NCBI GenBank assembly: GCA_964424335.1
Contig: CAYRIY010000059.1
Span: forward strand, 1-21,964
Length of the DNA stretch: 21,964 nt
DNA from: CAYRIY01 sp964424335
GTDB lineage: Bacteria > Bacillota > Limnochordia > DTU080 > RSA5
Direction of reading: 5' to 3'
Each line of letters opens with the position of its first letter. The first letter of the stretch is position 1. The translations under genes were made by a program, and so were the position numbers. Below, one piece after another: positions 7,734 to 15,412 of this stretch. The notes beneath the pieces are model-generated. The model was not told the origin of the DNA. It saw nothing but the letters and a program-made list of their open reading frames with translations, and made no database searches.

Positions 7734-8796
7734 CGGCCCACCCCCTTACTTCGTTCGCATCGGCCTGGAGGCAAGCCGCGACGAGAAGATCGCTCGTGCG
7801 CTCGAGATCCCCGAGGTCGAGCGCCTCCACGGTGCTGTGCATATAGCGAAGCGGAATGCTCACCACGGCGGTCGGAATGCCCTCACCCGCCACCTGCAGC
7901 TCCCAGGCGTCCGTGCCGGACGAGCCCGCCATCACCTCATCCTGGATCGGTATGCCGCGCTGCTCCGCCACGGCGGCGAGATAGCGACGCACACCCTTGT
8001 GAATGTTGGGGCCGGACGTCAGCGCCGGACCTCCCCCAAACGTGATCGCATCTCTCGCCTTTGCGCCCGGCATGTCGCCAAAGCCGACGTCGACCACGAT
8101 CGCGGCGTCCGAAGCGAGCGCGGGATCAAATGCTCCTGCCCCTCGGACGCCAACCTCTTCTTGGACCGTAAAGTGCAGGACGACATCCGCCGGCAGCGCC
8201 TCTCGAGACGCTGCAAGCCGCAGGCCGCTCCCCAAGACGGCCGCCACGCCTGCACGGTTGTCGAGTCCGGGAGAAGTAAACCTCTGCCCCTGTAAACGGG
8301 CGGGCGAAGTTGCAAATGAGATCCAATCCCCGGGCCGTATGAGGCGGGCGACTTCGGCGCCGTCCAAGCCCGTATCTATGAAAAACTGCTCCCACGGCGG
8401 GATCTTCTTTCGTTCGTCCGCCGTGGTGAGGTGCGGCGGCGTCGTGCCCACGACGCCGTAGACGCGCTCCTTGCCGTGGATCCACACTTCCTGCGCCGGC
8501 AGCGTCCGCCGGTTGATGCCTCCCACGGGCAGCGCTCGAATGACTCCATGTTCGTCCACGTCGCGCACAACGAGGCCGATCGTGTCCATGTGGGCGCTGA
8601 GGAGGAATCTCGGCTTTTCACCGGGTTTTGTGGAATGGAGCGTCCCGTAAAGATTGCCGAGGCGATCAAACCAAACCTCGACGCCTTGCGCGCGCAAGCG
8701 CTCCGCGATGTGAGAGGCCACGGCTTTTTCCCGACCGGACACGCCGGGAATCTCGACGAGCTCGACGAGCAGCGACTCCAAATTCAAATCAATCAC
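7714..8796 (-). CDS. M42 family metallo-aminopeptidase (first gene of three)
   Basis: A 360-residue M42 aminopeptidase with a full ligand set: H69/D71 in SAHMDTIG, D179 in GLDNRAG, E213-E214 in VQEEVG, D236 in VVDVGFG and H320 in YMHS. Length is typical of the family and no signal peptide is seen, so a cytoplasmic peptide-trimming enzyme is expected. The GTG start has GGGAGGG 6 bases before it. Unlike its middle paralogue it uses Asp rather than Glu at the fourth ligand position, a difference linked in the family to the zinc site and substrate range. The upstream side runs into the assembly gap 115 bases away, so the start of the operon is not seen. Confidence 0.94.
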   Translation of the reverse strand: MIDLNLESLLVELVEIPGVSGREKAVASHIAERLRAQGVEVWFDRLGNLYGTLHSTKPGEKPRFLLSAHMDTIGLVVRDVDEHGVIRALPVGGINRRTLPAQEVWIHGKERVYGVVGTTPPHLTTADERKKIPPWEQFFIDTGLDGAEVARLIRPGDWISFATSPARLQGQRFTSPGLDNRAGVAAVLGSGLRLAASREALPADVVLHFTVQEEVGVRGAGAFDPALASDAAIVVDVGFGDMPGAKARDAITFGGGPALTSGPNIHKGVRRYLAAVAEQRGIPIQDEVMAGSSGTDAWELQVAGEGIPTAVVSIPLRYMHSTVEALDLGDLERTSDLLVAACLQADANEVRGWAGGSVAR

Positions 8797-8911
8797 GCTG
8801 CGCCCTCCCCAATTGGGTTCCGCCAGAACTCTTAGTCATCGGACGGCCCACCCCTGCAAACGGCCCGATCCTTTCATGTCCGGCCTCGGCGCGGCACGCG
8901 ACAAGGCCGCC
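8789..8911 (-). other. Possible 3' end of a gene cut by the assembly gap
   Basis: Between the first M42 gene and the gap, one - strand frame is open from the gap edge to a TGA at 8789-8791. This would overlap the M42 start by 8 bases, in the style of the other overlaps in this operon. Its residues (ending TQLGRAQRD) match nothing I recognise. Another frame is open from the gap to 8836. Neither can be preferred by sequence alone, and the stretch could also be plain leader. Confidence 0.25.
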
Positions 8912-9011
8912 NNNNNNNNNNNNNNNNNNNNNNNNNNNNNNNNNNNNNNNNNNNNNNNNNNNNNNNNNNNNNNNNNNNNNNNNNNNNNNNNNNNNNNNNN
9001 NNNNNNNNNNN
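8912..9011. other. Assembly gap of 100 N
   Basis: Exactly 100 consecutive N, the conventional placeholder for a scaffold gap of unknown length. The true distance between the flanks is therefore not known. Missing genes such as transporter permeases or the rest of the truncated binding protein could lie here. Any reading frame drawn through it is an artefact. Confidence 0.97.
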
Positions 9012-9383
9012 CTCGCTCGGTATCACGACCGACAGACCGCCCGCCCAGATTCCGTTTCTTCCGCCCGGTGGAATCGGGACGCGCCCCGTCTGAAAGCGAA
9101 GGTTTGGAAAGCGTGACCGAAAGTCCGGAATGAACGTGGCGCCGTTTAGCATCATGGCGACTTTTCCTTGAGGAAACGCATTGAGCACGTTGCCGCCGTT
9201 TGACTGCATGAAACCTTGAAAGAGCTCGACGGGCCAGCGGTCGGAATATCCTTGCATCCACTCCAGCACTTCGCGGTTTTTCGGAATGTTGACGGTCGGC
9301 CGCCCCGTCTCCCAGTCAAAGAACTCGGACCCAAACGTCCAGATCCAAGCGGGCGTTCCCCAGTTGTTGCCCATCGGGTAAAA
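9012..9383 (-). pseudogene. 5'-truncated ABC solute-binding protein, interrupted by the gap
   Basis: On the - strand the frame reads ISQLGFYPMGNNWGTPAW, then FGSEFFD, a LEWMQGYSDRWP segment, QGKVAMMLNGATF, and finally IPPGG...WAGGLSVVIPSE before the N run. These are standard middle-domain landmarks of family-1 carbohydrate solute-binding proteins (GFYP, GKVAM, WxGGxxxVIP). A TGA stands directly before ISQLGF, and no signal peptide or N-terminal lobe (about 150-200 residues) exists between here and the LacI gene end at 9497. The 5' part is therefore gone. The ATG at 9372-9374 is only an internal Met. The C-terminal part is hidden in the gap or lost. This is likely a remnant gene once regulated by the adjacent LacI protein. 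Confidence 0.75.
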
Positions 9384-9496
9384 TCCGAGTTGCGAGATTC
9401 AATTCTGGTTTTGACATAACGCGCTTTTTTGAACTTGAGGATGAAGATTGGCCAGGGTCACTGCGATGCGCCTTGCGATGGAAAGGACTTTGGGCG

Positions 9497-10504
9497 TCAA
9501 CCGGGATTCCCGGAACTCTCCCGCACGATGAGCTCGGGTCTAAAGACCACCTTCAAGGCGCGGTCCGAACGTCCATTGATCAAGTCTATCAACAGCTCGG
9601 CCGCGGTCTTGCCAATTGTAGCGCGAGGCGTCTTTACCGTCGTCAATGACGGCGTCGTGTAGGCGGCAAAGTGCATGTCGTCGTAACCCGTAATCGACAC
9701 GTCCTCCGGAACCCGCAAGCCGCACTCCCCCGCCCGCCGAATCGCTCCGAGCGCCATGCCGTCGTGCGATGTCACCACCGCATCCGGAGTGTGCACATCC
9801 AGGATTTGTTTCATCGCCTCGTAACCGCCCTCCACCGACCAATGGCCGGTTCGCACCCTGGAAGGCGGCAGTGAAAGCCCTGCCTCCGCGAGCGCCGCTT
9901 CGCACCCTGCGAGCTTTTGATTGCACGAAGGGTGGTCTTCGTGGCCTTTGATGAACGCAAACCGCCTGCGTCCACGGTCGATCAGGTGCTTTGTAGCCAA
10001 GTAGCCGCCTTCGAACTCGTCGACTCCTACGAGGTTTACCCCGACGTGCGGCAGGTCGGCGCCGATGACGACGAATGGAACTTCCCGCCTGGTCAGTTCC
10101 CTTGCAAATTCGGGCGTGATGCCGTCCCACCCCAGCAAGTACCCGTCGACATCGGTCTGCGACAAGATCCGACGGTACGTTTCCGGAATCTCAGCCCGCG
10201 AGTTCACGCCCCCGACCCTCAGATCGATGCCTTGACGGGCAAGAAACGTGCGGGCCGAGTCGTAGATCTCACTAAAGAAGAGGCTGCTTTCAATAGGGCG
10301 CGCAAGGCCAAAAAGGACCATTTCGACGCAGTATTCGGGCGCGTGCGGCGCCTTGGCATCGCGCGGCGTGTACCCGACTTGTCTTGCAACCTCCCACACG
10401 CGCTGCGTCGTCGCTTCACTGATGCGCGGGTCGTAGCGAAGGGCTCTGGACACCGTCGCAGCGGATACTCCTGCGATCCTTGCAACCTCTCGTACCGTCG
10501 ACAC
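9497..10504 (-). CDS. LacI-family transcriptional repressor
   Basis: A 335-residue regulator. The N-terminal helix-turn-helix (STVREVARIAGVSAATVSRAL, about residues 2-22) is typical of LacI/GalR. The rest is a periplasmic-binding-protein-like effector domain, with VGVDEFEGGYLAT, TSHDGMALGAIR and ITGYDDMHFAAYTTPSLTTV. The hinge region (about residues 46-58) lacks the usual ARxL helix sequence and instead has a Pro/His-rich stretch. The GTG at 10502-10504 is preceded by GAGGTG and begins right at the DNA-binding domain. A longer frame to 10750 adds 82 residues without homology and overlaps the divergent promoter, so it is rejected. It probably senses a sugar and controls the binding protein next to it, of which only a piece is left. 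Confidence 0.92.
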   Translation of the reverse strand: MSTVREVARIAGVSAATVSRALRYDPRISEATTQRVWEVARQVGYTPRDAKAPHAPEYCVEMVLFGLARPIESSLFFSEIYDSARTFLARQGIDLRVGGVNSRAEIPETYRRILSQTDVDGYLLGWDGITPEFARELTRREVPFVVIGADLPHVGVNLVGVDEFEGGYLATKHLIDRGRRRFAFIKGHEDHPSCNQKLAGCEAALAEAGLSLPPSRVRTGHWSVEGGYEAMKQILDVHTPDAVVTSHDGMALGAIRRAGECGLRVPEDVSITGYDDMHFAAYTTPSLTTVKTPRATIGKTAAELLIDLINGRSDRALKVVFRPELIVRESSGNPG

Positions 10505-10634
10505 CGAATCACCTCGAATGCACCGATTCGTCCAGAGCGGCGGCTTCCCTGCGCAATCGGCCGGAAGTGTAGCTCGGAAAACGTCCGCACCATCGCCATT
10601 GGGGCACAGATTTCCACAGCGCCTGAAAACAATC

Positions 10635-10663
10635 TTGACGCGTCGGCGCGACTGGTCTAAAGT
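10635..10663 (+). promoter_or_regulatory. Sigma70-type promoter of the GntR/LacI regulator gene
   Basis: TTGACG (10635-10640), a 17-base spacer and TAAAGT (10658-10663). The -35 matches the consensus at 5 of 6 positions, and spacing is ideal. Transcription would begin near 10670, about 58 bases before the ATG. Confidence 0.75.
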
Positions 10664-10676
10664 GGTATCAAACCAG
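10652..10676. promoter_or_regulatory. Candidate operator overlapping the promoter
   Basis: CTGGT at 10652-10656 and ACCAG at 10672-10676 are inverted copies, and a tighter TGGT-N5-ACCA (10663-10675) lies within. The left side ACTGGTCTA resembles one half of the known DasR/NagR-type GntR site (ACTGGTCTAGACCA). It covers the -10 box and start point, as expected for autorepression. The divergent LacI gene could also be affected. Which protein binds is inference. Confidence 0.45.
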
Positions 10677-10727
10677 AATGGTCCATTTGTTGGAACCCAA
10701 GAGAACGAATGTTGAAGGTGACACTCA

Positions 10728-11831
10728 ATGTCAAACGGTCGCCTACCCATTTACAAACAAGTCGCCGAGAAGTTGAAGCGACTGATCGAGACCAACCGGC
10801 TCCCGCCAGGGACTTACCTGCCCTCGGAACGATCACTGGCTGATGAATTTCGCTGCAGCCGCGTCGCCATACGCCAAGCTGTGCAAGAGCTCCGCAAACT
10901 CGGCCTCGTCGTGTCGGAGCACGGCCGAGGAAACCGCGTGGCCGAGCGGCGGGGCGCCGACTTTTTCATAGGCGTCGTCACGCCTTACTTGCCGATCGTG
11001 CCTGCTCGAGAGATCGTGTATGGAATCGAGCGACACTTGGCAACTGCGGCGTGTCACGTCATGGCTGCAAACTCCCTTGACAACGAGCAGATGGAGCGCG
11101 ATCGCATCCAAAGTTTTCTCACGCTCGACGTCCATGGCCTTATCGTCGTCAGTTGCACGTCATTCGTAAACCTCGACTATTTCGAAGAAGTCTCGCGAAC
11201 CGTCCCCATCGTGATCGCAGACCGTATCCCGATGGACATCAATCTGCCCGTCGTGCGCACGGACGAGATCGAAGGCGCCTATCGAGCCACAAAATCGCTG
11301 ATCGACCAAGGGCATCGCCGGATCGCATGCATTACGCAGGACAACTACTTGCTCGGCGAAGAGCGGGCCGCGGGCTACACGCAGGCGTTAGCGCAGCACT
11401 CGATCGACGCGCCCCCCACATACCTGCAGGCTTGCAGGAAAGAAACGCCCCATGACGTCTATCGCGCCTGCGTGCGCATCCTCCATTCGGAAGAACCGCC
11501 GACTGCATTGGTCGTTTACGATGATGCGGTCGCGGAAATCGTTTACCAGGCCGCCTCCGATCTAGGGTTCGACATACCCGCCGAGCTGAGTGTGCTCAGC
11601 CTAAGCGGCACCGAAACTGCCAAGCACCTTGCTCCGAGCTTGTCCGCGCTCCACCGCCAACAAGTCGAAGTTGGGGCCAAAGCGGCCCAGGTGCTCTACG
11701 AATGGATTCAAAGCGGCAACCCTCCCCATCGCCGCCTATGGGTCAAATCAAAACTCGTGCATCGCAAGTCGGTGGCGCCGGTGTCCCCGAGTCGCGAAGA
11801 GGAGGTGGTGGATGAGGACACGTCTGCTTAA
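10728..11831 (+). CDS. GntR/LacI chimeric transcriptional regulator (AraR-type architecture)
   Basis: A 367-residue regulator with a GntR winged helix at the N-terminus (IYKQVAEKLKRLI, then LPSERSLADEFRCSRVAIRQAV at about 31-52, wing to about 71) fused to a LacI-type sugar-sensing domain (about 79-345), which includes RTDEIEGAYRAT, LIDQGHRRIACI and the LSVLSLSGTE strand. This domain order is that of AraR from Bacillus subtilis. A GAAGGTGA site precedes the ATG. The effector is presumably the compound brought in or processed by the downstream genes. The gene ends 57 bases before a solute-binding protein gene on the same strand, so the regulator and its regulon are likely cotranscribed. A promoter and a candidate operator stand upstream. 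Confidence 0.93.
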   Translation: MSNGRLPIYKQVAEKLKRLIETNRLPPGTYLPSERSLADEFRCSRVAIRQAVQELRKLGLVVSEHGRGNRVAERRGADFFIGVVTPYLPIVPAREIVYGIERHLATAACHVMAANSLDNEQMERDRIQSFLTLDVHGLIVVSCTSFVNLDYFEEVSRTVPIVIADRIPMDINLPVVRTDEIEGAYRATKSLIDQGHRRIACITQDNYLLGEERAAGYTQALAQHSIDAPPTYLQACRKETPHDVYRACVRILHSEEPPTALVVYDDAVAEIVYQAASDLGFDIPAELSVLSLSGTETAKHLAPSLSALHRQQVEVGAKAAQVLYEWIQSGNPPHRRLWVKSKLVHRKSVAPVSPSREEEVVDEDTSA

Positions 11832-11888
11832 CATCGATCATTTACAACTCGAGACACACTTTTGGCATTAAGGAGGATCAGTCTAAAC

Positions 11889-13121
11889 ATGAGACGCCGT
11901 ATGTTTTCACTGCATTCATTCGCACTTGCGCTCATCGTCGCTTTGACGTTAACGTCGCTTGCCGCCGCGCAAAGCATCACCGTAGGTTACCGCGCAGGCA
12001 CGGACGCCCTCTACCAGGCACTCGAAGCTGCATTTGAGAAAGAGAATCCCGGATTCGACGTCGTGCTGGTGCCCGTAACCGACAACTGGCGCGAGAAGCT
12101 CGGCATCATGTACGCAACGAACACCGCCCCCGATCTTTTCGCTTCGCCCGGTGACGAAGTGGCGGATTTCATCGATTCTGGACAACTCCAGGATCTGAGC
12201 GCCTACTTCGCACGCGACGGCATCAGTTCGGAAGATTTCTTTCCCATCGAAGTCGACTACGCTGAGGGACGTCCGATCGCAGTCGGGGTGTACTGGGGTC
12301 CTGTCATCTCCGTCTACAACAAGTCCCTCTTTGAAGCCCAAGGGCTTGCAAGCCCCGGCGATTGGACCTGGGACGATCTCCTCGAAGCGGCGAAGCGCCT
12401 GACGAGGGACGACAACGGGGATGGGACTCCTGAAACTTGGGGAACCTCCGTCCAAATCGGTACGTGGACGTGGCACGCAAAATTGGCTGGATGGGGAGCC
12501 ACCCTTTTTGACCGTGTTCTCTATCCCACCGAATCAAGAATCAATTCACCCGAAGCCATCGAGGCGCTGCAGTGGTTTGCCGACTTGATCAACGTCCACC
12601 GGGTGGCGCCTTCACCGGCCATTCCCTTCCAAAGCGGAAACCTCGGGATCGACGAGTTTGGTCCATGGCAGATCTCGGCCTTTCAAGCGAGCATCGGCGA
12701 CTCCTTTGATTGGGATGCCGCTGCATTCCCCGCTGGTCCGGCCGGCCGAGCCGCTCGTTATGCCCAGGAGATCATGTACCTGAGCAAGAACAGCCAAAAC
12801 AAGGACGCCGCCTGGGCGTTCATGCGGTTTGTCATGAGCGACGCAGGTCAGCGCATTGTGGCCGACGTACAAGGAGCCATGCCGGTTCGCAAAGAGACCG
12901 CGCTTACGTATTGGGCACAGAACCAGGACGTAAACAGGCAGGTATTTATCGAAGGCGGATCGTACCTGATCCGGCGGCCCTACTCCCCTGCCATCAACTC
13001 GATCGACCAAATCCTCGGCCGAGAGTTTGGGCCCGTGTGGAGCGGCGATCGACCTGCGAGCGAGGCTGCGCACGCAGCGGATGCGCAAATCGATGCGATT
13101 TTGGCCGAGCTAGCCAACTAA
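11889..13121 (+). CDS. ABC transporter solute-binding protein, family 1 (carbohydrate type), orphan
   Basis: A 410-residue secreted binding protein. The signal peptide (MRRRMFSL..., hydrophobic to about residue 28) ends in LAAAQ, with no lipobox Cys, so the protein should be free in a periplasm. Family landmarks are ITVGYRAGTDAL, NWREKLGIMYATNTAPDLFASPGDE, WDDLLEAAKRLTRDDNGDG and the late PFQSGNLGI. AGGAGG at 11871-11876 sits 12 bases before the ATG at 11889; a TTG nine codons earlier is excluded because it would put the ribosome site inside the gene. Next to a GntR/LacI regulator and oxidoreductases, it probably binds a sugar or polyol. No permease or ATPase genes accompany it in this window. 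Confidence 0.92.
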   Translation: MRRRMFSLHSFALALIVALTLTSLAAAQSITVGYRAGTDALYQALEAAFEKENPGFDVVLVPVTDNWREKLGIMYATNTAPDLFASPGDEVADFIDSGQLQDLSAYFARDGISSEDFFPIEVDYAEGRPIAVGVYWGPVISVYNKSLFEAQGLASPGDWTWDDLLEAAKRLTRDDNGDGTPETWGTSVQIGTWTWHAKLAGWGATLFDRVLYPTESRINSPEAIEALQWFADLINVHRVAPSPAIPFQSGNLGIDEFGPWQISAFQASIGDSFDWDAAAFPAGPAGRAARYAQEIMYLSKNSQNKDAAWAFMRFVMSDAGQRIVADVQGAMPVRKETALTYWAQNQDVNRQVFIEGGSYLIRRPYSPAINSIDQILGREFGPVWSGDRPASEAAHAADAQIDAILAELAN

Positions 13122-13170
13122 TCCGTATATCGGGCATCCGGACCACACTACGGTCAAAAACGTCACGATC

Positions 13171-13206
13171 GGCGGCGGCCCAACCAGGGCCGCCCGCCTC
13201 ATTTTA
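13171..13206 (+). terminator. GC-rich hairpin, probable terminator after the binding protein gene
   Basis: GGCGGCGGCCC at 13171-13181 pairs across a 5-base loop with 13187-13198 (8 bp, one bulged C, then 3 bp), followed by TCATTTTA. The T tract is poor, so it may terminate only partly, leaving the binding protein more strongly expressed than the downstream enzymes. Confidence 0.6.
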
Positions 13207-13268
13207 GAACGAATTTCTCATGCAATTGTGCGACGATATCACTCGACAACTTTGAGGGGACGCGAAAC

Positions 13269-14306
13269 ATGCCGATTGGTGTTGGAGTCCTGGGCGCCGG
13301 TGGAATAAACGTTGCGACGTCGGCGCACCTCCCGGCCATCAAACTAGTACCCGAGCTCGAATTAAAGGCGATTTGCGACGTAAACGCAGTCGGCGTCAAA
13401 CGGTTTGCCGATCAGTATGGGGTCGACGGGTACACGGATTTCGAACAGTTGCTCGAACGAGACGACATCCAAATGATCCAAGTGTGCACCCCGGACTTCC
13501 TACATGCCGAGCACACGGTGAAAGCGGCCAAGGCAGGCAAACACGTCCTTTGTCAGAAACCTTTGGCCGTCTCGATGGAGGAATGCCAAGCGATTCGGGC
13601 GGCCGCACAGGAGTCCGGCGTGTCGGTCATGACCATGCAAAGCGATCGCGGCTCGGACCTTTATCTAGGCGTCAAGCGGGCGCTCGAGCGCGGCGACATC
13701 GGCGAGGTCTTGTGGGTCAAACACGCATCCAAGCGCCGATTCTTTCCTTACCCTGAGGGCAGCTACCACCGCAAGGCGGAGTACAACCAATTCTTGCACA
13801 ACGGAATGCACCCCGTCGACATGGTCTGCTGGCTCATGGGGGAAACGCCGATCGAAGTGTGTGGGATGAGCTCTCGCCACTATCCTACAGATGATCGGCT
13901 CGAGGGCGACAACTATTACCTTTCACAAATGCGCTTTGCCTCCAACGCGATGGCGTTGGTTGAAATGAATCTCATGATGATCGATCCTCCGGGATTTCCA
14001 CCGAGAACGTCGCTAGAGATTGTGGGCTCAAAGGGGACCCTCACACTTTCACTCGACACCTTGCCTGCATTTGAAGTCTTCACGGGTGGGAAGATCGTTC
14101 GCCGCCCCTCCGTAGCGGTCGACAACGCTCCCTTGGCATTCGCACGGGTGATGCAAGGCTTTGCCCGGTCAATCTTGGCAGGAACTCCCCCACCGATCCC
14201 TCTGGACTGGTCGATCGCTGTACTTGACACATGCCTTTCCACATTGGAATCCATTGAGCGGGGCGAGCCGCGACCCGTTGCGAGCCGATCGGAGGTGGCG
14301 GCGTGA
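13269..14306 (+). CDS. Gfo/Idh/MocA-family oxidoreductase (His active-site type)
   Basis: A 345-residue NAD(P)-dependent oxidoreductase. The N-terminal Rossmann domain has GVLGAGGIN (about 6-14) and the QVCTP segment, with KHVLCQKP at 91-98 in place of the common EKP; K97 is the expected catalytic Lys. The C-terminal domain carries HNGMHPVDM with H181 and D184, the GxHxxD signature of myo-inositol dehydrogenase and related enzymes. GAGGGG lies 9 bases before the ATG. Expected reaction: oxidation of a sugar or cyclitol hydroxyl to a ketone. The exact substrate is unknown. Its TGA overlaps the GTG of a second family member, so the two are probably made in equal amounts and may act on the same compound. 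Confidence 0.93.
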   Translation: MPIGVGVLGAGGINVATSAHLPAIKLVPELELKAICDVNAVGVKRFADQYGVDGYTDFEQLLERDDIQMIQVCTPDFLHAEHTVKAAKAGKHVLCQKPLAVSMEECQAIRAAAQESGVSVMTMQSDRGSDLYLGVKRALERGDIGEVLWVKHASKRRFFPYPEGSYHRKAEYNQFLHNGMHPVDMVCWLMGETPIEVCGMSSRHYPTDDRLEGDNYYLSQMRFASNAMALVEMNLMMIDPPGFPPRTSLEIVGSKGTLTLSLDTLPAFEVFTGGKIVRRPSVAVDNAPLAFARVMQGFARSILAGTPPPIPLDWSIAVLDTCLSTLESIERGEPRPVASRSEVAA

Positions 14307-15337
14307 AGCTTGGAGTAGGTGTTATCGGAGCCGGCGTGCGGGGTCGCCATTCCTGGGAGCGGCAACTTGCAACCCTCCCAGACATCGAGATCAAAGCCGT
14401 TAGTCCCGACTCGAATGGGACCCCCGAAATGCTGGAAGGGTTTACAGTTGATGATGCGAGAACGTACGCCGAGCAGCTCGGGGCCCAGTTTGTCCAAGAT
14501 TACCGTGACCTTTTGACTCGCGACGACATCCATCTCGTCAGTCTCATGGTAGAACCCGGAAGAGTCCCTCAAGTCGGCCTTGATGTGGCTCGGGCCGGCA
14601 AACACTTTGTGACCGACAAGCCAATTGCTCGATCGGCCGCCGAGGCGCGCACGCTCGTCGACGCCTGCCGCACACTCGACACCAAGACACTCGTAACCTA
14701 TGCGCTTCGCTACGCCCCCACCGCGCAGCAGGCGCTCGCATCGGTGCGAAGTGGGGAAATCGGCGATCCACTCATCGTCAACGTCGAGCTCCTATTTCAC
14801 AACGGCCCCTTACCCGGGTTTACAGCGACAAAGGCGTACCGCGATGCCGTTGGGGGCGGCGAAGTCACAAACTTCGGCTCCTACGCGCTCGACATCGCCA
14901 CGATGCTGGTAGGCCGACCGGCGCGCCGGGTGTACGCCCAGATGGCCAACTTCTTTTATTCCGATTACAAGGCGGCGGACATCGAGGACTTTGGCGTTTT
15001 GCTGATCGAGTTTGAAGGCGGGTGCAAAGGGCATATCGTAACCGGGCGGACGACGAGCAAGGTTGATGGCGGACCAACCCTTCGGATCGACGTCACGGGC
15101 ACCCGAGGCGGATTTTGCGCGAACGGGACGTCCGAGTCCATACTGATCCATGCTCAGGATCGAACGGGGTTGCATTTCCTTGATGTCGAAGCTTCGACTC
15201 GGATGCTTGCCGACTTTATCAATGCAATCAAGACAAACGGCCCGTCGCCCATTCCGATCGAGCAAGGCCTCATCGTGCAGGAAATCCTCGATGCGGCGTA
15301 CGAATCCGCCAGGGAAAATCGCTGGATCGACGTTTGA
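14303..15337 (+). CDS. Gfo/Idh/MocA-family oxidoreductase (Tyr active-site type)
   Basis: A 344-residue relative of the preceding gene, starting with GTG in a GTGA overlap. The nucleotide-binding motif GAGVRG is at 9-14 and the catalytic Lys is K106 in TDKP. In the substrate domain the usual GxHxxD is replaced by GSYALD (Y194, D197), as in glucose-fructose oxidoreductase-like enzymes where Tyr replaces His. Pairing a His-type and a Tyr-type enzyme suggests two steps on one pathway, for instance oxidation at one carbon and reduction at another, or use of different cofactors. That is inference. An isomerase gene follows 75 bases later on the same strand. Confidence 0.92.
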   Translation: MKLGVGVIGAGVRGRHSWERQLATLPDIEIKAVSPDSNGTPEMLEGFTVDDARTYAEQLGAQFVQDYRDLLTRDDIHLVSLMVEPGRVPQVGLDVARAGKHFVTDKPIARSAAEARTLVDACRTLDTKTLVTYALRYAPTAQQALASVRSGEIGDPLIVNVELLFHNGPLPGFTATKAYRDAVGGGEVTNFGSYALDIATMLVGRPARRVYAQMANFFYSDYKAADIEDFGVLLIEFEGGCKGHIVTGRTTSKVDGGPTLRIDVTGTRGGFCANGTSESILIHAQDRTGLHFLDVEASTRMLADFINAIKTNGPSPIPIEQGLIVQEILDAAYESARENRWIDV

Positions 15338-15373
15338 CGAAGGATTCTTGCTTTAGGTGCGAAGTCAAGTCGT

Positions 15374-15379
15374 ATACAA
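15374..15379 (+). promoter_or_regulatory. Possible -10 element upstream of the second isomerase gene
   Basis: A TATACAAT sequence lies about 35 bases before the isomerase start in the 75-base spacer. The only -35 candidates are weak (TTAGGT with a 16-base spacer, TTGCTT with about 19-21), so an independent promoter is possible but unproven. Confidence 0.3.
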
Positions 15380-15412
15380 TGCTTGTGACAAGCTACTGGA
15401 GGGATGTCGCAC

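Noticed and set aside
8628..9374. Frames spanning the N run
   Set aside because: They are joined only by unknown bases; the gap length is a placeholder, so the frame across it has no meaning.
10505..10750. N-terminal extension of the LacI regulator
   Set aside because: The DNA-binding domain starts at the GTG at 10504 with a good ribosome site; the extension has no homology pattern and overlaps the divergent promoter and gene start.
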